DNA of 64,000 nucleotides from Nannobrachium achirus (GCA_963921795.1 OY997647.1:65193104-65257103); one strand, 5' to 3'; shown: positions 35,142-46,262, counted from the first letter of the stretch. Numbers and translations: made by a program. The notes: a model not told the origin generated them from the letters alone.

Positions 35142-35295
35142 CAGTGTACAGGGGCTCCAGGCCCCCCAGTCATTCAGCACACAGTCCTCAGGGCAGGGCA
35201 GTCTGCTGTCTCGGGCCCCTAGCGGCATCTCCTCTGGATCACACAGGTAGTCTTCAACCTGGTCTGAGGGCCCGTCTATGGTGTTCTGCATGCAC
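35142..35295 (-). CDS. thsd7a: thsd7a exon e
   Basis: This 154-bp exon has acceptor gcgcgtgcag and donor gtatatat. It reads CMQNTIDGPSDQVEDYLCD, PEEMPLGARDSRLPCPEDC, VLNDWGAWSPCTL. It finishes one TSP1 repeat and starts the next (D-W-G-A-W-S-P-C). Donor gtatat is weaker than the gtgagt/gtaagt type, but phase 0 here matches the phase-0 start of exon f (PCSVNST), which fixes it. Its donor side runs straight into a 1.2-kb array built of the same junction. Its acceptor side abuts a (CGCA)n tract. Confidence 0.92.
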
Positions 35296-35312
35296 CTGCA
35301 CGCGCACATACA

Positions 35313-35420
<108 letters not shown>

Positions 35421-35582
35421 GAGAAAATGTGTGTCATGTTTTGTGTATACAGCAGCAGCTCATTAATCCCGTTCATTAGTGGATAATAGTGAATGTGTTG
35501 ACATTCTGAAGCAGTGATGAACATTTCAAGGTGCTTTCTAAAGGACATGAAAAGACGTTCAAAGACACAACAAAGGCTTTTA

Positions 35583-35756
35583 ACCCATTTAGGGCCTAGG
35601 ATTATTGACTGCTTTAACTACTGAAAAATAGCAGATATACAAGCTCGCAGCGCTGTGAGCTTGTATATCTGCTATTTTCTAAGGTTAAAGCATACAATAA
35701 TGGTTAAAGTGGTTAAAATCTAACGCGACTCGGGCGCGTTCCAGGTATTTGAGAGT
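35583..35756. mobile_element. TTAACCCATT MITE, short copy
   Basis: TTAACCCATTTAGGGCCTAG at left, GGTATTTGAGAGTTAA at right; palindrome 35628-35680 lacking most of the tip. Confidence 0.75.
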
Positions 35757-37262
35757 TAAACTCCACTAACAGATCATTTAAAAACATGAACAGGTGCTGC
35801 ACAGGTGGTCAGCTGAAACTAGCAGGGTGATTTTTATTGATTTGTTGCTTCCCAGTAAAAGTAGAAACAGAGAACATCAAGGTTGTTGTTTTTAGCTTGT
35901 GTTTCAAAGTCAAGATTTGACCGTGGATCCCCCCATCTTAACATATTTTGTTCCATGGACCCCGAGAAAGAATGATTTGAGTTACAAATGTTCTGCTTTA
36001 AAATATATACATATTCAAAGATTTGCACAATTCTTCACGATTTCTCAAAAATAGCTCTCTGCTGTGGGGCCGAAACCTCTTAACTCCAAAATGTTCATTT
36101 TCGGGAAAATGAGCTCAAGTGTTGTTAGGGAGGTTTTGACCAAAGGGTTTTTTATTAATTTTCATTGGTTCAATATTATGTTAACCAACACTCAGATGTA
36201 AAGGGTGTTCAATAGCCCTGATTTATGACAAAAAATCTAAAACCTAAAAAATGGAGTTAAGAGATTTTGGCCAGACAGTGACGATATGCAACCGCGCTGT
36301 GAGCTTGTAGATCTGCTATTTTTGAATATCCAAAGTATCAAAATAATGGTTAAAGTGGTTCAAAGTGACATAACAGTAAAGCTGCCATCCTGGTCTAAAT
36401 GGCTTGAACGGTCTAAATTAGCCTGGAATCAGACAAATCCGCTGGTGCAAAAAAATGTTTGCCTCTGCTGATTTAGCTCTGGCCCCTCCATTTCCTCACC
36501 CCGAAAAGTTGGGTGAGCAATCAGGGCCCTGGTATTGGTCTGGTCTAACCAGTTGTGTCCAGAGTCCTTGGAAAGAAAGCTTCCATATCCACCTCTTTCC
36601 GTGGGAATTTACTGGAGAATTCTTTGCACCACACTTCCGGTTAACAGCAGACATACAAGCTCACGTCACGTCGCAGATGCAACCGTTGTGAGCTTGTAGA
36701 TCAGGGGTTTTCAAAGTGGGTGACAGGGCACCCTGGGGTGCCGTGACGGCAGTCCAGGGGTGCCGTGAGATCATTTGATAATATTTGGAATTTATTTGGA
36801 CACTTGAAAAATATTTAGTATCATTTTAAACTTGAAGTACAAAGTTATTTTCAGTCAGTTCTAACCAAAATGGCTGTTATCTCAACGTTTTCCTCGCAAC
36901 ATAATCACTAAAATAACGCCACTGTCGGGCAGAAACCTTGTATACAGAGCGTGCGCATGCGTGAGCGTCGGTACCTGACAGTGAGAAGCTCTGTCACTCT
37001 GTGGCATTTTAACGTTATTTTAACAGATTTCTACGCAATCTTCTAACACCAAATGCTTGGATACTAGTCCTCTGATATACAGCTTCTCAACCACCTTGCA
37101 ATCGCAGTGATCAGGCACCTAGATCACTTTCTTCACCTTGGAGTCGCACTGTTCTGCTAGCCGGCTGTGGCTCGCCTTTAGCCTAGAAGCCGGTTAGCGA
37201 ACAGTTAGCTGAGGCTAACCATAGCCTAGAAACGACCCAGCCGTACTACGGATACTGCCAAA

Positions 37263-38501
37263 ATGGCACCATCAGCGGCAGAAGTCAACTCATTGAGGAC
37301 GGAGCTCCACTCCATTACTAACCTCCTGAATGAACTCCTCCAGCGGCAATCACAAATCCAGGACCGCCTGGCCATCATGGATCCTCAGAACGGAGATGCC
37401 CCGAGCGGAGAGGCTGCTTCCCGGGAGCCCTGCCCGGGAGGAGGAGGCGCTCAGAGCGGCGACAGTCTCCTACCTTCTCTCGGAGAGGCTGCCTCATACG
37501 CAACGGTGGTCAAGGGACTTCACAGGCGGAGACTATCCTTGTCCCTCTTCGATCCATCGGGTTGTGGAGAACGTGACCTGACCATTGGCTTCCCCTGTTC
37601 CAACTCCTTCTTGCCGCTCCAGGAGTTGGCAGACGCGGCCACGCCGAGCCTGCTCAAGGTCCCTCCGCAGCGATCGGCGGCGACGTCCCGTCCTCGAAAA
37701 CGCGCTGGTGGCCCTGATTCCTCCTCCGAATCTCTCACCGGCACATCGACCCGCACCTCTACCCCCAAGGCTATTCCAGTGGTCAAACGGCGGCGCGTGG
37801 CTGAACCGGCTGTCCCTCCAACTCTCCCTAATCCAGTGGAGATGACCAGCGCCACAGCAGAGCGTGAGAAAGCCGTTACTACTCCAGCTACTGTCCAGGT
37901 GTCAACGCCTCCTGCCTTGATGAGGCCAGCTGTATCTGATTCTCACATTCTCCCCCCTAATCTCGCAGTTTACGGAGATGAGAGCAGTTCCGTCCCCCAA
38001 GTAATGGTATTGGGGGACTCGATTGTGAGATCTATTAAGTTTCCAGGAGCCATAATATGCTGTTTAAGTGGTGGAAAAGTTGTAAACCTTATTCAACTTG
38101 CCCCAATTCTAACCGACCTTTACCCCTCCATTCACACAATCATCATACACTGCGGGACCAATGACGTCATGTCTAGACGCTCAGCTAAACTTCATCATGA
38201 CATTGAATCCTTGTGTGACACTATTGAGAGTTTGGGAAAAACTTGCATTCTGTCTGGCCCTATCCCTAGTCTCTCAAAGAGCAGTGAACATTTCAGTCGA
38301 ATTTTTAGCCTTCATAACTGGCTGAAACATTTCTGTGTGGCAGCAGGTTACAATTTTATCAGTAACTTTGATGATTTATGGTCTAAACAGCACCTTTATA
38401 AAAGGGATGGCACCCACCCTAATCTGAAAGGCTCCAAAATACTAGCAACAAATTTCATTCACTGCCTTCACTGCATAGCCCATGATGTTGGTCCTCTGTG
38501 A
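37263..38501 (+). CDS. L2 ORF1 protein (coiled coil + SGNH/GDSL esterase-like)
   Basis: 412 codons. The N-terminus (residues 1-35, SLRTELHSITNLLNELLQRQ) is heptad-like, suited to trimer or dimer formation. The middle is Ser/Pro-rich and basic. The C-terminal 160 residues form an SGNH hydrolase-type domain: VMVLGDSIV near residue 248 with the nucleophile Ser, HCGTND near 297, and DGTHPN near 381 supplying Asp and His. Such ORF1 proteins of CR1/L2 LINEs bind RNA and lipid esters; the role in retrotransposition is unclear. It ends in TGA, in the same frame as ORF2. Confidence 0.9.
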   Translation: MAPSAAEVNSLRTELHSITNLLNELLQRQSQIQDRLAIMDPQNGDAPSGEAASREPCPGGGGAQSGDSLLPSLGEAASYATVVKGLHRRRLSLSLFDPSGCGERDLTIGFPCSNSFLPLQELADAATPSLLKVPPQRSAATSRPRKRAGGPDSSSESLTGTSTRTSTPKAIPVVKRRRVAEPAVPPTLPNPVEMTSATAEREKAVTTPATVQVSTPPALMRPAVSDSHILPPNLAVYGDESSSVPQVMVLGDSIVRSIKFPGAIICCLSGGKVVNLIQLAPILTDLYPSIHTIIIHCGTNDVMSRRSAKLHHDIESLCDTIESLGKTCILSGPIPSLSKSSEHFSRIFSLHNWLKHFCVAAGYNFISNFDDLWSKQHLYKRDGTHPNLKGSKILATNFIHCLHCIAHDVGPL

Positions 38502-38666
38502 CCTTCACACCCTAATTCTTCTACTCTCATTCCTGTAATTATTAGTAGTAGTAGGTCCTGTTTCCTTGACCACCCTGTACGCTCTGTCATCTTCAGCAAC
38601 CTAGCAATCCCACCTAATAACCAGCAACATGTCCAACTGTCTCCACCTCTCACAGCCCCAGTTTTA

Positions 38667-41462
38667 ATGGGTCTTCTAAATGTCAGAGCATTAAAGGAGA
38701 AGTCATTTCTATGTCGAGATGTTATTCAGAATAACAACTTAGACTTTTTTATGATTACTGAGACATGGCTGACCCCCGAAAACACTGCCTCTCTTAAAGA
38801 GACATGCCCCCCCAACTTTTATTGTTTTAATAAGCCTAGAATAACAAAGACCATTGGTGGTGGTCTTGCCATTATTTATAGAGATAACTTTAAATGCTCC
38901 CAAATTTCTCTCGGAACCTTTTCTTCATTTGAGAGCTTTGGCTTTTTAATCAATGGCGATATTCCTTTTTTATGTGTTTTAATCTATAGACCTCCAAAAA
39001 GCTCTGGGTTTTTAAACGAATTCTCTGATCTTTTATCCGCCATTGTGCCCCAATACGACAGGATCCTGGTTCTAGGAGATCTGAATGTGCATATTTGTTG
39101 TACATCTTCCTGTGTTTTAGCCTCAGATTTTATCACACTTTATGAATCTTTTAATTTTGTTCAATCGGTTACTGGTCCTACCCATGACAAGGGTCACACA
39201 CTAGATCTGGTCCTTTCATTTGGTTTTGAGGTAAATAACACTGGTACAACAGAATTCTCCTCTTCTGATCACAAAGTTGTTACCTTTCAGACTCTGCTTC
39301 CTCCTCCTGATCCCAAGCCCCCTATTTCCACACGCTCCCGTGTTTTTAATACAAACTCAGCTCAGCGTTTCCAACAGGCCTTTTTAGTGGCTCCAACTAA
39401 TTTTAACACGCAGTCTCAATTTTCTGTTGACAAGCTAGTATGTGATTTTAATAATAAATGCACCACCATTTTGGACAGAATTGCCCCTTTTAAAACCAAA
39501 CTCCTTAAATCAAACCAATTATGTTTCTCAAATGAGCAAACAAGAGAGAGCAAAAGGCTTAGCAGAAAAGCAGAGCGTAAATGGAGGAAGGACAAACTTC
39601 CTACATCCTACAACTCACTACGAGAAAGCATGGCTGCCTACCAAAATGCTGTTAAAGAGGCAAGAAGTTCTTATTTTTCTAAACTGATCACATCAAACAG
39701 TCACAATCCCAGGGTTCTATTTCAGGCTATAGATTCAGTTGTCGGCCCTCCTCCCACTCAGCTACTAGAAGCCTCCTCTGAAAAGTGTGAAGAGTTTTTA
39801 TTACACTTTATTAATAAAATAGACGTTATCAGGCAACAGTTTACCCCTGGGCCCAGTGCCCTCGGAGTTTGCACTCCCCCCCCTGCACTTCTGTCCCATT
39901 TTGAGCAGATTAGCCTGTCAACCCTGGAGGAAGTCATTTCTAAAATGAAATCCTCCACTTGCTCACTGGACACTATCCCTACTAGATTTTTTAAGGATGT
40001 TTTACACACAATAGGGCCCAATATTTTAACCATTATTAACCACTCACTGTCCTCAGGTGTATTCCCATCCAGTTTTAAAGCTGCTCTGGTTCAGCCTCTC
40101 TTGAAGAAGCCATCATTGGACCCTTCAGTTTTAAACAATTTTAGACCAATTTCAAAGCTACCTTTTTTATCAAAGATTTTAGAAAAAATTGTATCTACCC
40201 AACTCATCTCTTTTATGAGTTTTAACAGTGTCTTTGAGGACTTTCAATCAGGGTTCCGAGCTTGTCACAGCACCGAAACCACACTAGTAAAGGTCACCAA
40301 TGATCTTCTGTCGGCTGCTGATATTGGTGAGTGCTCCGTGTTGCTTCTTCTTGATCTCAGCTCAGCATTTGACACGGTGAGCCACTCAATTTTAATTAAA
40401 CGCCTAGAGGAATGGGTTGGAATCAGGGACCAGGCACTAGACTGGTTCCGCTCCTACCTTAGTGAGAGAAGCTTCTCAGTGGTCATTGGGAAGGCCTCAT
40501 CCTCCCAGGCCCCCCTCTCCTCGGGTGTCCCCCAGGGCTCAATTCTAGGTCCACTGTTGTTTTCCATTTACATGCTCCCACTTGGTCACATAATACGTAA
40601 ATACAATATCCATTTCCATTTTTATGCAGACGACACACAGTTATACATCCCCCTCAAGCCCGGTAACACCAACAATATGACCCGCATCCTCACTTGTCTC
40701 TCAGAGATTAAGTGTTGGATGTCCCAGAACTCTCTTCAGCTCAACCAGACAAAAACAGAGATCATTTTATTTGGCCCACCTCATTACACCATCCCTTTCC
40801 AGTCACATCTAGGCGATCTGTCGAACAATATCAAAACATCTGCCCGCAACCTAGGTGTGATGTTTGACTCTGATCTATCTTTTAAAGTGCAGGTAACAAA
40901 AGTTGTACAGTCGTGTTTCTTTCAATTAAGAAACATTTCGAAAATTAAGTCATTTTTATCTTTTGCGGATCTAGAAAAAGTTATCCATGCTTTTATTTCG
41001 TCACGTCTCGACTACTGTAACTCGTTATACTCCGGACTCCCTAAAAAAGTAATCTCCCGTCTACAGCTTGTGCAAAACTCGGCAGCTAGACTCCTGACCA
41101 ATACTAGGAGACATGAGCACATCACACCGATACTTGCCGCCCTTCACTGGCTACCGGTGGATTTTAGAGTTGATTTTAAAATTTTATTGCTTACTTTTAA
41201 AGCCCTGCATGGCCTGGCTCCCAGCTACATCTCCGACATGCTGGAGCCTTATAGGCCGACACGCACCCTGAGATCCGCAGGCAGAGCATTATTGGTAGTT
41301 CCCCCAACGAACCTCGTCACTATGGGTGATCGGGCTTTCGCGGCCCGGGCCCCAAAACTTTGGAACAACCTGCCTGTGGACTTAAGGCTTGCCCAGTCAG
41401 TGACTTCTTTTAAGACACTCCTGAAAACGCACTTATACACCAAGGCCTTTCCTAGACTTTAG
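38667..41462 (+). CDS. L2 ORF2 protein (endonuclease + reverse transcriptase)
   Basis: 931 codons from the ATG chosen here. The apurinic-type endonuclease occupies residues 1 to about 225 (LNVRALKEK, MITETWL, GDLNVH, and SSDHK near 200 with the catalytic His). The reverse transcriptase spans about 455-720: NNFRPISKLPFLSKILEKI, LLLDLSSAFDTVSH, SGVPQGSILGPLLF near 617, and FYADDTQLY with the YADD box at 653-656. The C-terminal region has SSRLDYCNSLYSGLP, HWLPVDFRVDFKIL and LWNNLPVDLR, usual for L2. All catalytic residues are present. The frame is open upstream back to the ORF1 stop, so initiation, reinitiation or readthrough are all possible. Confidence 0.95.
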   Translation: MGLLNVRALKEKSFLCRDVIQNNNLDFFMITETWLTPENTASLKETCPPNFYCFNKPRITKTIGGGLAIIYRDNFKCSQISLGTFSSFESFGFLINGDIPFLCVLIYRPPKSSGFLNEFSDLLSAIVPQYDRILVLGDLNVHICCTSSCVLASDFITLYESFNFVQSVTGPTHDKGHTLDLVLSFGFEVNNTGTTEFSSSDHKVVTFQTLLPPPDPKPPISTRSRVFNTNSAQRFQQAFLVAPTNFNTQSQFSVDKLVCDFNNKCTTILDRIAPFKTKLLKSNQLCFSNEQTRESKRLSRKAERKWRKDKLPTSYNSLRESMAAYQNAVKEARSSYFSKLITSNSHNPRVLFQAIDSVVGPPPTQLLEASSEKCEEFLLHFINKIDVIRQQFTPGPSALGVCTPPPALLSHFEQISLSTLEEVISKMKSSTCSLDTIPTRFFKDVLHTIGPNILTIINHSLSSGVFPSSFKAALVQPLLKKPSLDPSVLNNFRPISKLPFLSKILEKIVSTQLISFMSFNSVFEDFQSGFRACHSTETTLVKVTNDLLSAADIGECSVLLLLDLSSAFDTVSHSILIKRLEEWVGIRDQALDWFRSYLSERSFSVVIGKASSSQAPLSSGVPQGSILGPLLFSIYMLPLGHIIRKYNIHFHFYADDTQLYIPLKPGNTNNMTRILTCLSEIKCWMSQNSLQLNQTKTEIILFGPPHYTIPFQSHLGDLSNNIKTSARNLGVMFDSDLSFKVQVTKVVQSCFFQLRNISKIKSFLSFADLEKVIHAFISSRLDYCNSLYSGLPKKVISRLQLVQNSAARLLTNTRRHEHITPILAALHWLPVDFRVDFKILLLTFKALHGLAPSYISDMLEPYRPTRTLRSAGRALLVVPPTNLVTMGDRAFAARAPKLWNNLPVDLRLAQSVTSFKTLLKTHLYTKAFPRL

Positions 41463-41805
41463 CACCTGCACCTTGCACTTTTTGTAACTGTGTTACATTG
41501 TTATATCTATATGTCTACGTCTGGATTTGCCTTCATTTTTAATTCTATTTTTATATTTTTCATTTTATATTTTATACCTTATTTTACATTCTATTTTATA
41601 TAAGCATCCTAATTGATTGTGTTATCTCTACAAATGTTTTTATTTTTTGTTCCATGACACTGTAAAGCACTTTGTAAACACTGTTTTAGAAAAGCGCTTT
41701 ATAAATAAAGTTTATTATTATTATTATTATTATCTCCAAGTTTCAAATGTGTACGTCTTTTGGTAAAGCAAAGCCCTGCTTCATCATACAAGACTGTCAC
41801 ACACA

Positions 41806-41872
41806 ACTAGTGAAAACAGCCGATCTACAAGCATCGCGAGGCGTTGTGTGCTTGAAGATCTGCTGTTTTCAC
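41806..41872. repeat. palindromic module in split MITE
   Basis: GTGAAAACAGCCGATCTACA AGC and complement; part of one arm (CACAACGCCTCGC) is deleted. Confidence 0.8.
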
Positions 41873-42028
41873 TAGTTTAGTAAATTTTATAGATGATAAA
41901 TACAAAACGAACGGTTTTGGACATACAAGGTTTCCACCCGACAACGACGATATGCTATAAATATAAGGTGATGTAGTCTGGCTATGCAAGGCTCGGTCTC
42001 AGTGGGTTGAAGGCTAGGTGGAGATTAC

Positions 42029-42162
42029 CTGACTTTGCGGGTCTGGATTCCCTCTCCACAGTTCTCCTTTAGATCCACGTTGCTCACCTTCCACACGCTC
42101 CAGGGCTCTGCTACCCACACGTACTGACCACAGTCCGACAGGCAGGGGACCACCTCATATAC
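42029..42162 (-). CDS. thsd7a: thsd7a exon d
   Basis: This 134-bp exon has acceptor cttatag and donor gtaatctc. It reads VYEVVPCLSDCGQYVWVAE, PWSVWKVSNVDLKENCGEG, IQTRKVR. It closes one TSP1 repeat (VVPC) and opens another. In the new repeat the core reads P-W-S-V-W, where sister repeats in this gene have W-S-x-C; a TGG codon stands where TGC or TGT would be expected. It ends after two bases of an Arg codon completed by exon e. The acceptor junction is repeated in the array at 42163-42455. Confidence 0.93.
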
Positions 42163-42455
42163 CTATAAGATACAATACCACACATACTGAGGCAGAGGAC
42201 CACCTCATATACCTATAATAATACACAGTCACTGAGCAGGGGACCACCTCATATACCTATAATAATACACAGTCACTGAGGCAGAGGACCACCTCATATA
42301 CCTATAATAATACACAGTCACTGAGCAGGGGACCACCTCATATACCTATAATAATACACAGTCACTGAGGCAGGGGACCACCTCATATACCTATAAGATA
42401 CAATACCACACATACTGAGGCAGGGGACCACCTCATATACCTATAGGATAATACA
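42163..42455. repeat. 45-bp minisatellite copying acceptor of exon d
   Basis: Six to seven units of GGACCACCTCATATACCTAT AATAATACACAGTCACTGAG. Minus strand holds ttatag|GTATATGAGGTGGTCC, the true acceptor and first exon bases. Confidence 0.94.
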
Positions 42456-42459
42456 ACAA

Positions 42460-43520
42460 TACTGCACTCCTCATACTGACCACAGTCACTACTGTACACA
42501 TACTGTACAGGTGTACTGTACTGCTCACAGTTGCTAAGGCACAAGTCTGACAACTCATTACTCTGACTATGTGGCTATACGTGTGTGGTTAGGGTTAGGT
42601 CGCCTCCTTCCACGGCTGCGGCCGGGCGGAGATATTCTACACATCCTGTGGATGGTCATAAACTATAATTCATTCATTTTTACTGAGGCTGTGGTCAATA
42701 AGCTGATATGCCATATATGGAGAAGAAGGGTCCCAGGTTCTTTCTAATGCTATTAGTTTGAGTCCCCCATTACCAACATTCAGTGAAAACCTTAATTGTA
42801 CAACTTGAGTGAAAACCTTAATTGTACGTACAGTAGTTAAGTAAATTGTAAAGACACAAAGGTAACCAATTAAATTAGTTTAGTTTTTGCAAAAAAAAAT
42901 GCACTCACCTGAGCCTGTTGATTCAATCCACGGCGATGGGAGAACGGGGAGAAAAAAAGAAAAGAAAAAGGAAGAAACATAATTCATATTAGTTGGTGCG
43001 TTTTGATTAAACAGAAATATACATTTAAACCCACATGTATGATCTAAATATTCCTCTCATGCCAGAGAGAGCGAGTTCTTCTCCATCTCCCCTTGCTGTC
43101 ATTAATGTTTCACTCTGCAGACCACAGGGTTCAGGAAGGAGAACTCAGCTCATGAATTCATCATTAAATTCATGTCCAACAGTTCACTGTCACAACTTCA
43201 TGGACCAGAAGAGAAAGATCAAACCATTATGTTTTCATTAAACATTAAAACATGATTGAGTGCAGCTGTGAGCGTAGAAATTAATGTTCATTCTTAGATA
43301 GATGGGGACCCCCCCACTGATGCATGAGTTCAATATAAAGCAGTGTTGTCCAAACCGGACCCCAAGTTATTCTGTGGGGTCCTCGAGATGATTAACTTAA
43401 TGTGCAGCATTGTTTTCTCACTCCACAGTAAAAAAAACAACATACAGTATAAGTGTATACAGGGTATCTACGCATGTATAACACTTACAATTTAAAGACT
43501 TTTAAAACCGTTTTAATACC
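42460..43520. other. intron sequence, no gene seen
   Basis: Unremarkable. An hAT-like fragment (GTCCAAACCGGACCCC...GGGGTCC) starts at about 43350. Confidence 0.4.
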
Positions 43521-43526
43521 AAATTT

Positions 43527-43589
43527 GGCCCTGCTTCATCTCTCTCTCAACTAAGGGGTCCTTGGCCTGAAAACGTTGAAGACCCCTGG
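43527..43589. mobile_element. right end of TCTTCAAC-family hAT MITE
   Basis: AACTAAGGGGTCCTTGGCCT GAAAACGTTGAAGACCCCTG matches the right end of 55080-55539. It abuts the exon c array. Confidence 0.8.
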
Positions 43590-43600
43590 TCTTCATACTG

Positions 43601-43886
43601 ACCTGGTTGACATGGTCCAGTTTGGGGCAGGGTCTACAGGGTCATACTGACCTGGTTGGGACAGGGTCTAGGTTGGGACAGGGTCTACAGGGTCTACAGG
43701 GTCATACTGACCTGGTTGGGACAGGGTCTAGGTTGGGACAGGGTCTACAGGGTCTACAGGGTCATACTGACCTGGTTGGGACAGGGTCTAGGTTGGGACA
43801 GGGTCTACAGGGTCTACAGGGTCATACTGACCTGGTTGGGACAGGGTCTAGGTTGGGACAGGGTCTACAGGGTCTCATATACTAAC
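43601..43886. repeat. 60-bp minisatellite copying donor junction of exon c
   Basis: Four 60-bp units of CATACTGACCTGGTTGGGAC AGGGTCTAGGTTGGGACAGG. The distal unit (43609-43636) keeps the exact exon end GACCATGTCAACCAG|gtcagt on the minus strand. Interior units have lost the middle but keep CCAG|gtcagt. Confidence 0.93.
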
Positions 43887-44065
43887 CTGGTTGACATGGT
43901 CCAGTTTGGGGCAGGGTCTTCCTCCGTTGTAGGGCTTCTCTCTGAGCCACTTGGAGCGAACTTTGACCCCGCTGCCGCAGGACTTGCTGCAGCGAGACCA
44001 GTTGGACCACTCACTGAGCTTACAGTCTGATGGACAGGGGATGATGCAGGCCTCCTCGATGTAGC
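43887..44065 (-). CDS. thsd7a: thsd7a exon c
   Basis: This 179-bp exon has acceptor ccccag and donor gttagtat. It encodes a nearly complete TSP1 repeat: YIEEACIIPCPSDCKLSEW, SNWSRCSKSCGSGVKVRSK, WLREKPYNGGRPCPKLDHV, NQ. The WSNWSRC core is followed by CGSG and by the Arg-rich strand that stacks on the tryptophans in this fold. An N-W-S sequon overlaps the core. It ends in phase 0. The 3' end and donor are duplicated in the array at 43601-43886. Confidence 0.95.
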
Positions 44066-44089
44066 CTGGGGACCAAGAATACATTTACT

Positions 44090-44700
44090 TGAGTACTGTT
44101 ACTATACAATACAAAACAGAAAGTAATCACTTCAGTTTCAACTCTTCAGTATTTACTGCTTTTTCCCCTGCAAATGCCCTGCAAAATGCATTTTTTCCAC
44201 AGGTTTCTTTCCCTGTTTTGCCTTTTAATTTTTATGGAGAATGGAGTGTATTTTTGCAGAAACTCGCAAATGTCCAGAAACCACTCCATTCCCATTGAAA
44301 AGCACAAACCTCCTTCATATGTAGATTTAAACGTTGAAGTCAGAGAAAGTCATAAAAATAGCAAAAAATAGCTGATCTACAAGCTCAATGTTCTGCAAAT
44401 CCACTGCAAATCGACTGTCTTGCCAAAGGCAGGACTTGTGAAGTTTTGAACTGTCACATCTGTATATTTTCTGACTGAGTACCTGTCCTGTCGGTTTTTA
44501 TCCATTTTATACATTCGAAACCGGTGAAATGAGTACTTTCTACTTGTTGGTACTTTAAGTACATTTTGATACCAATACTTTAATACTTTTACTCAAGTGC
44601 ATTTTGAATTCTGGACTTTGACTAGAGTGTTTCTACATTGAAGTATTGATACTTTTACTAAAACATTACAGTACTGTTCCAACCACCGTCCAGCAGTGCT
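44090..44700. other. intron sequence, AGTACTTTTA-rich repeat
   Basis: No gene. 44540-44670 is a stretch of GTACTTTAAGTACATTTTGA type seen again at 55935-56160; half a palindromic module at 44365-44390. Confidence 0.45.
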
Positions 44701-44722
44701 AGCCGGCAGCAACAATCCCATC

Positions 44723-45125
44723 CAGGCATGTGCACACACAGACATCAAAGGGGGCTTGAGCCCCTGCCCTTTTATCAGTCTGTAAAAAGTGCCCTCTCCA
44801 GACCATGAATGCAGTTTTTACTATGGTGAAAGAAATGCAAATGCCCCCTCTTTCCATGCCATACCTGAAGGCAGCATTCAAGAGAATTGCCTTGTCCAAA
44901 CTCTCCTGAACTTGAATGCAGCATCTTATGTTGAAAGAATTGCCCACTCTGTGTAGAAATCCATGCCGTTACGCCACATCTCCAGTATTCACTTGATTAT
45001 GCTTAGTTCAGTGTGGTATCAAGCACCGAAAATAGCCAACCTCCAAGCTCAGACGCGTTGTGAGCTTGGAGGTCTGCTATTTTCTGTGTCAGCCCCTGCC
45101 TCTCTATATTCTCTGTTCGTCCCTG
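44723..45125. mobile_element. hAT-type MITE, GGGACGTGCAGAG family, reverse
   Basis: Inverted relative to 19824-20274. Perfect 8-bp duplication ATCCCATC at 44715-44722 and 45126-45133. Palindrome variant with CCAACCTCCAAGCTC at 45028-45085. Confidence 0.94.
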
Positions 45126-45378
45126 ATCCCATCTCTCTCCCACAGAGAGGGAGAACCGACAGGTCAGAGCGACCTCTGAGGATCATCACTGTGATGCTGT
45201 TTACCGGAGCGTTGAGACAAACGCAGTGAAACTACCAGAGCATGGAGGAGGATGACTGCTGGCTTCTTGACCTGCGCCTCCACACGCCCTTTATTCTCAC
45301 TGTCAAAGAACCTTTCCATTTCTCCTCCGCGCGCTTCATGCTGAAGTTCAGATGCTATTCTGTGGTTTTGTTTGTTCG

Positions 45379-45379
<1 letters not shown>

Positions 45380-45429
<50 letters not shown>
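45380..45429. repeat. (GA)n microsatellite
   Basis: About 50 bp of GA. Confidence 0.95.
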
Positions 45430-45435
<6 letters not shown>

Positions 45436-45699
45436 AGGTTTTGGGAAAACCAACTGAAAATGTCACAAAGTTGAGTTTGTGGAAAGAGAGTTTTATTTTT
45501 GTTTAACATATAAATATAACTTGTTTGTTGCCCTAAAGCGTTAAAGTTAAGGTTACCAGTAAACCCACAGCAATTCAAATGTTTTGTTTGTCTTGCCATA
45601 ATGATGCCTCTTTAAAATATATATATATAGCTGGAGGGTTCGTATTAACAGGACCATACCAGAGTATCGTATTTGAAAACAAAAAGTTAATCTATATAT

Positions 45700-46130
45700 C
45701 TCTCGCCTTTTACCCAAGGTGCATTACAATGACTGTGCATTACATTCACCCATTCACACACACATTCATTACATTCACCCATTCACACACACGTTCATTA
45801 CATTCACCCATTCACACACACACACATTCATTACATTCACCCATTCACACACACATTCATTACATTCACCCATTCACACACACATTCATTACATTCACCC
45901 ATTCACACACACATTAATTACATTCACCCATTCACACACATTCATTACATTCACCCATTCACAGACACATTCATACAGTGATGTCAGAGGAAACCATGCT
46001 TGGCACCAACCTGCTCATCAGGAGCAGTTAGGGGTTCAGAGTCTTGCTCAAGGACTCTTCCACACTAACTCTGGGGGAGCCCGGGATCTAATGACGGGGA
46101 ACTCTACCCATGAGCCAGCCACTGCCGACC
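45700..46130. mobile_element. interspersed repeat with CATTCACCCATTCACACACA tandem
   Basis: Tandem array at 45743-45970, followed by GCACCAACCTGCTCATCAGG AGCAGTTAGGGGTTCAG. A shorter relative at 58110-58225 starts AAATGGTAAATGGTGCATTT ATATAGCGC. A common fish repeat, class not settled. Confidence 0.7.
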
Positions 46131-46133
46131 CCC

Positions 46134-46262
<129 letters not shown>

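Larger units (their letters stand above)
36943..41733 (+). mobile_element. complete L2-type LINE
   Basis: About 4.8 kb: 5' UTR (36943-37262), ORF1, ORF2, 3' UTR ending in AAAAGCGCTTTATAAATAAA and a (TTA)n tail. The tail and the esterase-type ORF1 are typical of fish L2 elements. It interrupts an ATATCGTC-family MITE: flanks end ...AAACCTTGTAT and resume TCTCCAAGTTTC, contiguous in the copy at 27458. Both ORFs lack disabling mutations, so the copy is likely young. Target duplication is at most about 3 bp. Confidence 0.93.
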
